Assembly (NCBI GenBank): GCA_023415715.1
Contig: JAEZJP010000250.1
Coordinates: 1 to 63,346, forward strand
Source of the DNA: Bacillota bacterium
GTDB taxonomy: Bacteria > Bacillota > Clostridia > Christensenellales > Aristaeellaceae
Reading direction: 5' to 3'
DNA: 63,346 bases
Within the stretch, counting starts at the first letter, position 1. Each line of letters opens with the position of its first letter. The translations under genes and the position numbers were made by a program. Below are positions 51,941 through 60,738 of this stretch, piece after piece. Below the pieces are notes generated by a model. That model was given only the letters and a program-made list of their open reading frames with translations. It was not told the DNA's origin and made no database searches.

Positions 51941-53506
51941 TTATCTATGCTTAGGCAGCGTTACCGGCAGCCTGCCCGGAGCTTGCGCCTTGAATGACAG
52001 CACGTTGGCTATGGCATTCAGGCTGAGATCGTCGTAGGCATAGGCGGCAAGAGCGTACACATTAAGGGGGAGATCCGTCAAATCATATGGGTTGCGGAGA
52101 GCCACGCAGACGACGGGAATGCCGGTCAGGCACAAGGCTTTTACCAGCCCGGTCTGTCCAGGCTTTAAGTGACCGTTGTAGGTGCCTACCACCAGGCAGG
52201 AATGACCCGCGGCGGCTTTCTCGGCAGCTTTGATTTCCTCCTTGACAGGGTCGATGGATGTCATAAGAAAATCGCCGCCCAGCCTTTCAGCCATGAACCT
52301 GGGGAAGCTGATCCCCTGGTCTTCCGGGTTGGATGCGATGGTGGGGCGGAAGGGATAACAGCCCAGGAACAGGGGCGAAGCTCCAAGCTCCGGCCTGCCG
52401 GCAGGCGGCACATTCACCTCAGTAACCGCCTCCGCCATCATACGGGATACGGCTTCCCTGTTCGCTTCGCAGCCGACCACCCGAAGATCAGGCACAGTCC
52501 TTTTCAACATATCCTCCTTGAATCGGATCATCCTTTGAACGGAAGCGTCCATCTCATCCCTGTCAAGTCCGCCATTTTCATAAGCTTCCAGCATGGCGCG
52601 CGCCGCCTCCCCCGCAAGCTCACGGCTATGGGAGATGAAAATCAGGTCCACACCGGCCTTTGCCGCCATCAGGCAGCCGTTTACGGTGCCAAAATGCCCC
52701 TGGATGGCGTTCATCATCATACAGTCACTTAGCACCAGCCCTGAAAAGCCCAGTTCATTTTTCAAAAGATCCGTAATGATCCTACGGGACATGGTAGCGG
52801 GCAGCCCGTCAGGCTCCAGCCTTGGAAACAGGATGTGGGACGTCATGACGGCGGATACTCCTGCCTGTATGGCAGCTTGAAAGGGCTTCAGTTCACAAGC
52901 TTTCAGCTCTTCCAGCGTTTTGTCCACGCTGGGCAGCCCAAGATGCGAGTCCACCGCCGTATCGCCATGGCCTGGAAAATGCTTGGCCGTACATAGCACG
53001 CCGGCGTCCCGAAGACCATGGATCATTTGAACACCGAAGCTGCCGACTGCTTCCGCGGTATCACCGTAGCTGCGCACGCCGATCACCGGGTTGCGGGGGT
53101 TGGAATTGACGTCCATATCCGGCGCAAGGTTCATGTTTACGCCCATGGCCATAAGCTCACGGCCTGTAATAAGACCGGCCTCATATGCATTTTGAACATT
53201 GCCTGTGGCGGCAATGGCCATGGCGCTGGGGGTCACGGCGGCATCGCTTGAAAGGCGTGATACTACGCCGCCTTCCTGATCGATGGCGATGAATGCAGGA
53301 TGCCCTGTCTCCCTTTGGATAAGCGCCTGCAGCTTAACGCACAGCGCTGAAAGCTGCTCCTTGCTTTTTATGTTTTCCTTGAATAGGATCACATTGCCGA
53401 TCTTGTATTCCTTCACCAGACGCACATAATCATCGCTGATCTCATAGGACGGGAACCCGGCCGCGAACCGCTGGCCGATTTTCTGCAAAGATGACAACTT
53501 TTCCAA
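51941..53506 (-). CDS. nagZ: Beta-N-acetylhexosaminidase, GH3 (NagZ-like)
   Basis: About 521 residues: GH3 barrel (AIDQEGG near residue 70-75, KHFPGHGDTAVDSHLGLP carrying the NagZ-type His-Asp dyad, SDCMMMNAI with the nucleophile Asp) plus a C-terminal alpha/beta domain as in Bacillus NagZ. It cleaves GlcNAc from muropeptides. No signal peptide, so it acts in the cytoplasm. The TTG at 53506 follows GGGG; the open frame continues to ATG 53548 but crosses the divergent anmK promoter. Divergent from anmK. Confidence 0.88.
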   Translation of the reverse strand: MEKLSSLQKIGQRFAAGFPSYEISDDYVRLVKEYKIGNVILFKENIKSKEQLSALCVKLQALIQRETGHPAFIAIDQEGGVVSRLSSDAAVTPSAMAIAATGNVQNAYEAGLITGRELMAMGVNMNLAPDMDVNSNPRNPVIGVRSYGDTAEAVGSFGVQMIHGLRDAGVLCTAKHFPGHGDTAVDSHLGLPSVDKTLEELKACELKPFQAAIQAGVSAVMTSHILFPRLEPDGLPATMSRRIITDLLKNELGFSGLVLSDCMMMNAIQGHFGTVNGCLMAAKAGVDLIFISHSRELAGEAARAMLEAYENGGLDRDEMDASVQRMIRFKEDMLKRTVPDLRVVGCEANREAVSRMMAEAVTEVNVPPAGRPELGASPLFLGCYPFRPTIASNPEDQGISFPRFMAERLGGDFLMTSIDPVKEEIKAAEKAAAGHSCLVVGTYNGHLKPGQTGLVKALCLTGIPVVCVALRNPYDLTDLPLNVYALAAYAYDDLSLNAIANVLSFKAQAPGRLPVTLPKHR

Positions 53507-53537
53507 AAACTCAACCCCTATCCAATTCTTAAAACAC

Positions 53538-53566
53538 TTGACAACCATATCAATAGACGGTACATT
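53538..53566 (+). promoter_or_regulatory. Promoter of anmK operon
   Basis: TTGACA (53538-53543), 17-nt spacer, TACATT (53561-53566), about 40 nt before the anmK ATG. Confidence 0.7.
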
Positions 53567-53605
53567 GAAGGAAGATGAAATAAACTTTCACTTGGAGCTG
53601 TATTT

Positions 53606-54784
53606 ATGAAACATATAGGACAGATTCCAGATCCTGCGCTTGCAATTGGCCTGATGAGCGGCACATCCGGCGACGGCATGGATGCCGTGGTAGTGGAAAT
53701 TTCAGGTCACGGGCTATCAACAAAGGTGAAATTGAGGGCCTTCATCACCCTGCCTTATGACGACGCGGTTCGCGGCCGCCTTTTAAAGCTTGCCGGTGGG
53801 GAAACGGGCGGCACCAGGGAACTTTGCGCCATGCATTTTCTATTAGGCAGGCTGTCGGCGGATGCTTGCTTAAAAGCCTGCGAGGCGGCGAATGTGAACC
53901 CGGAGGATATCAGCTTTGTGGGCAGCCATGGTCATACGCTGTATCATGCGCCGGCTTCCTCAGATTATCTGGGTTTTAAAGTCCGCGGCACGCTGCAAAT
54001 GGGCGAGCCGTCGCTGATCTCCGAAGCGCTAGGCTGCATGGTCGTCAGCGATTTTCGAGTGCGGGACATGGCTGCCGGCGGTCAGGGCGCGCCTCTTGTA
54101 CCCTATACGGAATACCTGCTTTACCGCATGGTGGACAGGACCGTAGCGCTGCAAAATATAGGCGGCATCGGCAACATCACTGTTCTTCCCAAGGGCGGAA
54201 GCCTAAAAGATACATACGCCTTTGATACCGGGCCCGGCAATATGGTGATGGACGAACTGGCCTCCCGCATTACAAATGGCACGCAGCGATATGACGAGGA
54301 TGGCCGCCTGGCAAGGTCCGGGTCCGTTTCCCGGGAACTGCTTCATTACATGCTGGAAGATTCTTACCTGAAGGCGCCGCCGCCCAAATCCACCGGACGG
54401 GAAGTGTACGGCAAAGCTTACGTGGACGTTCTTGTCCAAAAGGGGCAGGCGCTTGGACTATCCCTTGCGGATATACTGGCCACAGCGACCAGGTTCACGG
54501 CGGAAACTATAAGGGTCGGGATTGAAAGCTTCTGCATAACTGCTCCCCAGCGCCTGATCGTGGGCGGCGGCGGGAGCATGAACCCCGTATTGATGCACCA
54601 CATCGCCGATTGCCTTCCCGGAATGGAAGTTATGCGCAATGAGGATCTTGGCCTTGACAGCAATGCCAAGGAGGCCATTGCCTTTGCCATACTTGCCAAC
54701 GAGACGCTGCATATGCATTGCAGCAATGTACCCGCGGCCACGGGGGCCGGCCATCCTGCCATACTTGGCAAAATCAGCTATTAA
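53606..54784 (+). CDS. anmK: Anhydro-N-acetylmuramic acid kinase
   Basis: 392 residues. AnmK motifs: GLMSGTSGDGMDAVVVE at the start, GHTLYHAP, NIGGIGNITVLP, DTGPGNMVMDEL and GGGGSMNPVLM. The enzyme hydrolyses and phosphorylates 1,6-anhydro-MurNAc to MurNAc-6-phosphate in the cytoplasm during wall recycling. GGAGC lies before the ATG. It is in one unit with the RpiR-type regulator and divergent from nagZ. Confidence 0.95.
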   Translation: MKHIGQIPDPALAIGLMSGTSGDGMDAVVVEISGHGLSTKVKLRAFITLPYDDAVRGRLLKLAGGETGGTRELCAMHFLLGRLSADACLKACEAANVNPEDISFVGSHGHTLYHAPASSDYLGFKVRGTLQMGEPSLISEALGCMVVSDFRVRDMAAGGQGAPLVPYTEYLLYRMVDRTVALQNIGGIGNITVLPKGGSLKDTYAFDTGPGNMVMDELASRITNGTQRYDEDGRLARSGSVSRELLHYMLEDSYLKAPPPKSTGREVYGKAYVDVLVQKGQALGLSLADILATATRFTAETIRVGIESFCITAPQRLIVGGGGSMNPVLMHHIADCLPGMEVMRNEDLGLDSNAKEAIAFAILANETLHMHCSNVPAATGAGHPAILGKISY

Positions 54785-54797
54785 CAGGAGGCGCGTC

Positions 54798-55664
54798 ATG
54801 ACAAACCTGGAGATTCGTACCCGCAGCATGTATGAAGGACTTAGCAAGGCGGAACAAAAGGCGGCTTCCTATTTCCTGAGTCATGTGGAAAGCGTGTTCC
54901 ATATGCCCATTGCAAGCCTTGCGGCGGAATCGGGCGCAAGCCAGGTGGCATGGGTTCGCTTTTGCAAAACCATGGGCTTTGACGGACTGAAGGGCCTCAA
55001 GAAGCAGCTTTTTTTGGAGATGAACGCGAAAAGCCATGACGGGAAAGCGGCGGAGCCGCTGTACGCGGATATCACAGGCCACAGCAATATGGAGCAGATG
55101 GTGGAAACGGTCCGTTCCAGCAGTATCCAAGCCATCAACGATACATTGAAGCTCATGGACCCGGAGCTTGTGAAAACCACCGCCAGGCGGATCATACAGG
55201 CGAAGTCGGTGAAAATTTTCGGCGTAGGCGCATCGGCGCTGGTTGCGGAAGATTTATATGACAAGCTTTTGCGCATCGGCAAGAATGTGGTCTTTTGCAG
55301 GGACAACCACATCCAGCTTACCTATGCCGCCAACCTGACAGAAAAGGATGCTGCCGTGTTCATTTCCAATTCAGGGCGCACAAGCGAAGTTCTGGAAGCG
55401 CTTCAAATCGCAAAGGAACGGGGCGCAACGATCATAACCATCACTAAATACGGAAAAATGCCCCTTTTGAAGCACGCCGATTTTTCCTTATTCACTTCCA
55501 GCCCTGAAGTTTACAGGCGCAGCGGCGCAATGAGCAGCCGCATCGCACAGCTGGTGGTGATCGATGTGCTGTATTCCACCATTGCCCACCTGGATTACAA
55601 CAGGGTAAAGGCATCCCTGGAAAACAGCTACAACAGCTGCATCAAACACAAGGTCGACAATTAA
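54798..55664 (+). CDS. RpiR/MurR-family regulator (HTH + SIS)
   Basis: 288 residues: RpiR helix-turn-helix in the first ~75 (SLAAESGASQVAWVRFCKTMGFDGLKGLKKQL, ends given), then a phosphosugar-binding SIS domain (IFGVGASALVAEDLYDKLLRIG, AVFISNSGRTSEVLEAL, ATIITITKYGKMPL). Start ATG 54798 behind GGAGG; a frame open further upstream lies inside anmK. By its position after anmK, MurNAc-6-phosphate is the likely ligand. Its 3' end overlaps the convergent permease by 4 nt. Confidence 0.92.
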   Translation: MTNLEIRTRSMYEGLSKAEQKAASYFLSHVESVFHMPIASLAAESGASQVAWVRFCKTMGFDGLKGLKKQLFLEMNAKSHDGKAAEPLYADITGHSNMEQMVETVRSSSIQAINDTLKLMDPELVKTTARRIIQAKSVKIFGVGASALVAEDLYDKLLRIGKNVVFCRDNHIQLTYAANLTEKDAAVFISNSGRTSEVLEALQIAKERGATIITITKYGKMPLLKHADFSLFTSSPEVYRRSGAMSSRIAQLVVIDVLYSTIAHLDYNRVKASLENSYNSCIKHKVDN

Positions 55665-56527
55665 CCCTTTACAGAACCCACCGTCAGCCCTTTTACAAAG
55701 TAACGCTGCAAAAATGGATAGAGGATAATGATGGGCAGCGTGGAGGTGATGATGACGGCGGACTTGGTGGAGATGGCAATGGCGGCCTTGTCCGCCGACC
55801 CTGCCGCGTCCCCCAGCATGGAGGTGCCGTTGACGATGTTGCGCAGGAACAGCATCACCGGGAACTGGCTGGAGTTCAGATAAATCAGGCCGTTGAACCA
55901 ATCGTTCCAGAAGAATACGGCGGTATATAGACCTACCGTAGCCAATGCTGCTGTGGACAGCGGAATCACGATCGCGAGCAGGATTCGAAAGTACCCCAGC
56001 CCGTCGATCAGGGCGGCTTCCTCGATCTCACCCGGTATAGTCTTGAAAAAGTTCGTGAGTATGATCAGGTTGAACTGGCTGATGGCAAAGGGCACAAGCA
56101 TGGCCCATACAGTTCCCTTGAGCCCGAGGTTGGAAACCAGCAGGAAATTGGGGATCAGCCCGCCGGAAAAGAACATGGAGACGATGACCATCTTCATCAA
56201 AAACTTCTGCCCCCGCAGGAAGGTTTTTGAAAGCGGGTAGGCAAACAGGGAGGTCATGGTCAGGGCGATGGCCGTGCCTCCAGCCGTATAAATGATGGTA
56301 TTGCCGTAAGCCCTGAAGAAATTGGGATAGGTGAAAATCTGCTTATACGCGTCGAACGTGATCCCCACCGGCCATAAAAATACCCGGTTGTTGATGATCT
56401 CTTTGGAATTGGATAACGATAGGGAGAACATATACAAAAACGGCAAAAGGCAGGTGAGTAGCACAAACGCCATAATGATATAAATCAGCACGTCCAGTAT
56501 GACGCTGCTTGGGGAGCGGTCACGCAT
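55661..56527 (-). CDS. ABC transporter permease, LplC/YtcP-like (operon f)
   Basis: 288 residues, ATG 56527 about 8 nt behind AAGGAGGTG. TM1 IIMAFVLLTCLLPFLYMFSLS. Coupling loop EIEEAALIDGLGYFRILLAIVIP and tail LQRYFVKGLTVGSVKG. Last gene of operon f, tail to tail with the murR-like gene. Confidence 0.9.
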   Translation of the reverse strand: MRDRSPSSVILDVLIYIIMAFVLLTCLLPFLYMFSLSLSNSKEIINNRVFLWPVGITFDAYKQIFTYPNFFRAYGNTIIYTAGGTAIALTMTSLFAYPLSKTFLRGQKFLMKMVIVSMFFSGGLIPNFLLVSNLGLKGTVWAMLVPFAISQFNLIILTNFFKTIPGEIEEAALIDGLGYFRILLAIVIPLSTAALATVGLYTAVFFWNDWFNGLIYLNSSQFPVMLFLRNIVNGTSMLGDAAGSADKAAIAISTKSAVIITSTLPIIILYPFLQRYFVKGLTVGSVKG

Positions 56528-56541
56528 CAAGACGCACCTCC

Positions 56542-57504
56542 TTAATAAATGCTGTCGCCGGTAAGCCTTCTGCTCATGGCGTTGGCGCTTAAAACAAGCA
56601 CAACGCCAATCACGCCGCTGAACAAGCCTATGGCGGTAGCATAAGAGTAATTGTTCTGCGCAGTGAGGCCCGTACGGTATACAAGCGTGTCGAGAATATC
56701 GCTGACGCCTGAGTTGGAGGGCGTATACATCAGCAGCACCTTTTCAAAGCCAAGGCTTAGAAGGCGGCCCACATTGAGGATCAGCATCACCATAATGGTG
56801 GGCAGGATGGAAGGAATGGTCACATATATAATCTGCTGCAAACGGTTCGCACCGTCGATAGTGGCGGCTTCAAACAGGTCGCTGTTGATGCCCGTGATGG
56901 CGGCCAGATAAATGATAGCCGTCCAGCCCGTAAACTGCCATGTATCTGAAAACACATACAAAAAGCGGAAGTATTCAGGCTCGTTCATGAAATATTTGGG
57001 CTGCATGCCGAACGCATTTTTCAAAAACAGATTGATGATGCCGCTGCTTGGGGATAAAAGTTCCCCCATGATGGCTACGACCACCACCGTGGATATGAAG
57101 CGGGGCATGTAAGAAACAGTCTGCACCAGCTTTTTAAAGCGCAGGCCGCGCATTTCGTTGAGCAATACGGCAAAAATAATGGGGATAGGAAAATTGATGA
57201 CCAGGTTCAAGACGGATAGGACCAGCGTATTCTGTAACGCTTGCCAGAAGGCTCTGTCCCGCAAGAACAGCTGAAAATAGCGGGTGACCGGCTCTGCCCA
57301 GGATACGCCAAAGGGACTCATACCGGGGCGATAGCGCCGAAAAGCCAGAATGTTGCCAAACATGGGCACATACTTGAACAGAACAAAGTAAACAACCGGC
57401 AGGAACAGCATGGCGTACAACTGCCGGTATTTTAAAAAATGCCGGCACATGGGCTCCTTGTACGCCCGTTTTGCTTCCCGGCCTGTGCTGCCGCTTCGCG
57501 CCAA
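56542..57504 (-). CDS. ABC transporter permease, LplB-like (operon f)
   Basis: About 320 residues. Start is uncertain: the TTG at 57513 touches the AAGGAG site, so the TTG at 57504 (9 nt away) is chosen. TM1 is LYAMLFLPVVYFVLFKYVPMFGN. Coupling loop DLFEAATIDGANRLQQIIYVTIP. Conserved SYATAIGLFSGVIGVVLVLSANA end. Partner of the permease at 55661-56527. Confidence 0.88.
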   Translation of the reverse strand: MARSGSTGREAKRAYKEPMCRHFLKYRQLYAMLFLPVVYFVLFKYVPMFGNILAFRRYRPGMSPFGVSWAEPVTRYFQLFLRDRAFWQALQNTLVLSVLNLVINFPIPIIFAVLLNEMRGLRFKKLVQTVSYMPRFISTVVVVAIMGELLSPSSGIINLFLKNAFGMQPKYFMNEPEYFRFLYVFSDTWQFTGWTAIIYLAAITGINSDLFEAATIDGANRLQQIIYVTIPSILPTIMVMLILNVGRLLSLGFEKVLLMYTPSNSGVSDILDTLVYRTGLTAQNNYSYATAIGLFSGVIGVVLVLSANAMSRRLTGDSIY

Positions 57505-57530
57505 CTGCTTCAACTCCTTGCATCAACAGC

Positions 57531-57566
57531 GCGGGCCGCACCATGGAAGGGCATGGTACGGCCCGC
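57531..57566. other. Intercistronic stem-loop after binding-protein gene (operon f)
   Basis: A ~14-bp stem (GCGGGCCG-ACCATG with CATGGT-CGGCCCGC, one bulge) lies between binding-protein and permease genes. On the minus strand no U-tract follows. Confidence 0.65.
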
Positions 57567-57586
57567 TTTTTCAAATCAGAAATGGA

Positions 57587-59125
57587 TCACTTGGGCATAT
57601 TGTCGTTGTACAGCTTGCTGAACTCCTCGATCTGCAGGCCCTTCATTTCGGACACATACGCATCCCAATCGGTGTCCACCGACTTTTTGCCGGTAAGGAA
57701 AGCATCCACCCAAACGTCAAAGGAATTGAACAGGGCGGTCTGCATAAGGCCAGCTTCCTCGGCTTTCATGTCGTCAAACAGCGGGGAGGGCGGAATGGGC
57801 TGGATTACATCGCCCATGGCGGCCACTTCCGCGTTGATCTTGGAGTAGTTTTCGTCGTACTTGGTCATTTCACGGGCGTTATACCACACCATCTGGGTGA
57901 CGTCGGAGCCGCAGCCGTATTCCACCTGCATGGTCTTGTATACACCGCTGGGAGAATTGCGCAGTTCGTCAGAATAGGTGACCACGCCGTTTTCTTCGGT
58001 GTAGGTCGTGCCTTCCACGCCCAGGCACCAGATCTTGGCTGCTTCCTCGGAGAAGAAGCATTCATCGACGGCACGAACCACCTGCTCAAAGTCGGCCCGT
58101 TTGGAAGTAGCAGTGGGGAACAGGACGCCGGAGCCCGTGCGGCTCTTGGGCTGATGATGCGCGCCCGCGGGGCCTTTAAGAGCGGGATACATCTGCAGGC
58201 TGAAGCCCTCGATCTCGGAGGAACCTTCCACGCCGCCGATCTGGTCATAGTAGGCATAGGTGGCCATGGCTTTGCCGGTGGCCAGCTTCTGGGCCCATAA
58301 ATCAGGGTTGATAGGATCGGCCATTTCGGGATCCAGCAGGCCTTCCGCATACAGCTTGGCAAAGAAGGTGATGTACGCCTTGAATTGGTCGCTGATTGCG
58401 CCCGGGAAGTATGTCTTGTTCGTATAGTCCCAGCTCAGCACGTTGGTGCCGGAAGCGCCGTTCTTGCCTAAGCTTACGCCATAGGCGGGCATTGTCATGC
58501 GGTACAGCACGCGGGGACCTGCCAGAATGGTGAGCGGATAGGAATCGGGGTTATCCGCCTTGTAGGCCTTGAGAATGGCATACAGGTCATCGTACGTCTT
58601 GGGAGCGCTCAGGCCCTTTGCCGTCAGGTAATCATCCCGCAGGATGAGGCCGCCGTCATAGAAGGGAATGTCATACATCGAGGGCAGGTAGTACCGCTTG
58701 CCGTCGCCCAGCTTCAGGGCATCCACATCCGCCTGAAGGCCAAACTCTTCCACACGGGCGTTGAAGTTGGGTGTCCAGTCGGAGTAATCACTGATGGGTA
58801 CGATGGCGCCGTTTAATGCCAGGGAGGCATTCTCACCCTTGGTGGTCTGATAGAGGATCACATCGGGAGCATCGGTGCCAGCCGTCAGCGCCAGGCTTAC
58901 CTTAGTAGCATAGTCGGCAATGGGGATCGGTTCGAAAGTGAGATCCACGTTGAAGCGCTTCTCGATCTCCTGAATGGTAAGCCAGTCCTCTTTGAAGGGC
59001 AGGGTTGCATTGTCGGAGTAATACAGGGAGATTTTGATGGGCTCCGCCGTCTGGGCTGCAGCGCTTATGGCAGTATAGCCCATCGCCATTGCCAATACCA
59101 GGACGAGCGCCAAGAATTTTTTCAT
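57587..59125 (-). CDS. ABC transporter substrate-binding protein (operon f)
   Basis: 512 residues, signal peptide MKKFLALVLVLAMAMG then YTAISAAAQ, no lipobox. LplA-like fold: SLALTAGTDAPDVILYQ, SMYDIPFYDGGLILRDDYL, KKSVDTDWDAYVSEMKG. AAAGGAGG precedes the ATG. It has its own promoter at 59244-59272, separating it from the GH32 unit. The GH32 gene suggests a fructan or sucrose-type ligand, but a different promoter weakens that. Confidence 0.9.
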   Translation of the reverse strand: MKKFLALVLVLAMAMGYTAISAAAQTAEPIKISLYYSDNATLPFKEDWLTIQEIEKRFNVDLTFEPIPIADYATKVSLALTAGTDAPDVILYQTTKGENASLALNGAIVPISDYSDWTPNFNARVEEFGLQADVDALKLGDGKRYYLPSMYDIPFYDGGLILRDDYLTAKGLSAPKTYDDLYAILKAYKADNPDSYPLTILAGPRVLYRMTMPAYGVSLGKNGASGTNVLSWDYTNKTYFPGAISDQFKAYITFFAKLYAEGLLDPEMADPINPDLWAQKLATGKAMATYAYYDQIGGVEGSSEIEGFSLQMYPALKGPAGAHHQPKSRTGSGVLFPTATSKRADFEQVVRAVDECFFSEEAAKIWCLGVEGTTYTEENGVVTYSDELRNSPSGVYKTMQVEYGCGSDVTQMVWYNAREMTKYDENYSKINAEVAAMGDVIQPIPPSPLFDDMKAEEAGLMQTALFNSFDVWVDAFLTGKKSVDTDWDAYVSEMKGLQIEEFSKLYNDNMPK

Positions 59126-59243
59126 GGATTAGCCTCCTTTGATGAATTCCACCATATGTTCTTTGGATGACAAAACAATGGCCGCAGGCAAAAATTTGTT
59201 TCAGTTTTTTTGTCCGACGTGAACCATTGTTTCATTTCACCAA

Positions 59244-59272
59244 ATTGTAGCATGCAAACGTATTCATGTCAA
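59244..59272 (-). promoter_or_regulatory. Promoter of importer operon f
   Basis: TTGACA (59272-59267), 17-nt spacer, TACAAT (59249-59244) on the minus strand. Nothing else is seen in the 186-bp gap. Confidence 0.75.
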
Positions 59273-59312
59273 GCAAGGAAGCTATATATTGTATGAAAAC
59301 TGTTTTTTTATA

Positions 59313-60656
59313 TTACAATTGGGTTGTCAGAACCACCGCCTTTCCCTGTATGCTTACATAGGAATACCTGGCTGATGGGAATACAAGCGTGGTATTCACA
59401 TACACGCCCCCATCCGCATACAACTCCGACAGGGTATGATCCATCACAAGACGCATATGGGTTTGTCCGTTTTTAAGCCGTGGCGTGCATGTGACGCCGT
59501 ACAAATCCGTTCCGAAATTTGCATCAAAATCAGCCGCGCCGGACTTTGTACGGTCGGTAAAAATGCAATTGTTTTCGTTAAGACCAAAACGGAAATATTC
59601 TCCCGCATGGTTGACGAGTCTTATTTCAAAGGGTCCGTCCGCTGTTACCGTAAGCTCAAAAGCTCCGACTGGCAGCTTATCCCCGTCTTTCAGCGCCGCA
59701 ATACTTCCGCTTTCCAGCATCGGTTCGACAGCCAGCCTAAGCCCAACCTCCGTATCCATGAGGCTCAGCCTGCGCGGAAGTGTCATGCAGCCTCTGTAAG
59801 CACCTGCCGGAACCTTGCCGGCATAGACAGGGCTCGCCGCCCAGCCCATATAAATTCTATCCGCCGTACCGAAATAGGTGACACCGGCATAGTTGTCAAA
59901 GCCTGCGTCCACCATCAGCGCCTGTTTTTGTTCGTCCAACCTGTGAAATGTTTCGCCGTCATACTCCCCAATATAGTACTGCATTCTACCTCCCCCGTCC
60001 TCCGGCGGGGCGGCCATGCTCACAAGCAGCACCCAAACTTCCCGCCCGTCCGGCGCGGTGAGCGGGAACAGGTCCGGGCATTCAAATACCTGCCCATACC
60101 TGTCTTCATATTTGCCGAAGGAACCCGTTTTATCCCACTTGCGCAAGTCTTTGGACCGGTAGAACTCAATGTGGTCTTTTGCCGCCAGCGCCATGGCCCA
60201 GCAATTATCCTTCTCATACCAAAAAACTTTGGGGTCGCGAAAATCCGATATAACGGGATTTGCGATGACGGGATTCCCTTCATACGGCACAAAATGCATT
60301 CCGTCATGAGAATACGCGATGCTCTGACACTCGCTTTCCCCGTGCTGCGTATACACAGCGATCATCGCGCCAGGTCCAAAACCGGCGGTGTTTTTTGCAT
60401 CGGTGACCGCGCTTCCGGAGAAAATGGTGCCCAAAGCATCAGGATACAGCGCAATGCCAAGTTCCTTCCAATGAAGCAGGTCTACGCTGACTGCATGCAG
60501 CCAGTGCATCGGCCCCCACACGGTGTCATTTGGATTGTGCTGCGCAAAAAGATGATACTGCTTCCCGTCATGTACAAGCCCGTTGGGATCGTTGATCCAA
60601 CCGCCTTTCGGCGCAAAATGCAAGCTTGGCCGGCCATTGCGGGTCCAATTCCCCAT
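59313..60656 (-). CDS. GH32 beta-fructosidase
   Basis: 447 residues. Catalytic triad of GH32: nucleophile D23 in WINDPNG, transition-state D141 in FRDP, acid/base E192 in ECPDL. A five-bladed propeller is followed by a C-terminal beta-sandwich (GSIAALKDGDKL to the end). It hydrolyses sucrose, sucrose-6-phosphate or fructans; no signal peptide, so it acts inside the cell. GGGGG is close to the ATG. It follows the GtaA-like gene behind a stem. Confidence 0.95.
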   Translation of the reverse strand: MGNWTRNGRPSLHFAPKGGWINDPNGLVHDGKQYHLFAQHNPNDTVWGPMHWLHAVSVDLLHWKELGIALYPDALGTIFSGSAVTDAKNTAGFGPGAMIAVYTQHGESECQSIAYSHDGMHFVPYEGNPVIANPVISDFRDPKVFWYEKDNCWAMALAAKDHIEFYRSKDLRKWDKTGSFGKYEDRYGQVFECPDLFPLTAPDGREVWVLLVSMAAPPEDGGGRMQYYIGEYDGETFHRLDEQKQALMVDAGFDNYAGVTYFGTADRIYMGWAASPVYAGKVPAGAYRGCMTLPRRLSLMDTEVGLRLAVEPMLESGSIAALKDGDKLPVGAFELTVTADGPFEIRLVNHAGEYFRFGLNENNCIFTDRTKSGAADFDANFGTDLYGVTCTPRLKNGQTHMRLVMDHTLSELYADGGVYVNTTLVFPSARYSYVSIQGKAVVLTTQL

Positions 60657-60682
60657 TCCATTTCCCCCATTTCATAAGTCTT

Positions 60683-60714
60683 CGGCGGCTGTGCCATACA
60701 GGCAGCAGCCGCCG
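60683..60714. other. Stem-loop between GtaA-like and GH32 genes
   Basis: CGGCGGCTG (60683-60691) and CAGCCGCCG (60706-60714), 9-bp stem. No U-tract on the minus strand. Confidence 0.5.
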
Positions 60715-60738
60715 CTAAGTTATTTAGTATATCAGCAA

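Noticed and set aside
59436..60677. 413-codon plus-strand open frame
   Set aside because: Antisense to GH32 with all three catalytic residues; no ribosome site or known domain in the antisense frame.
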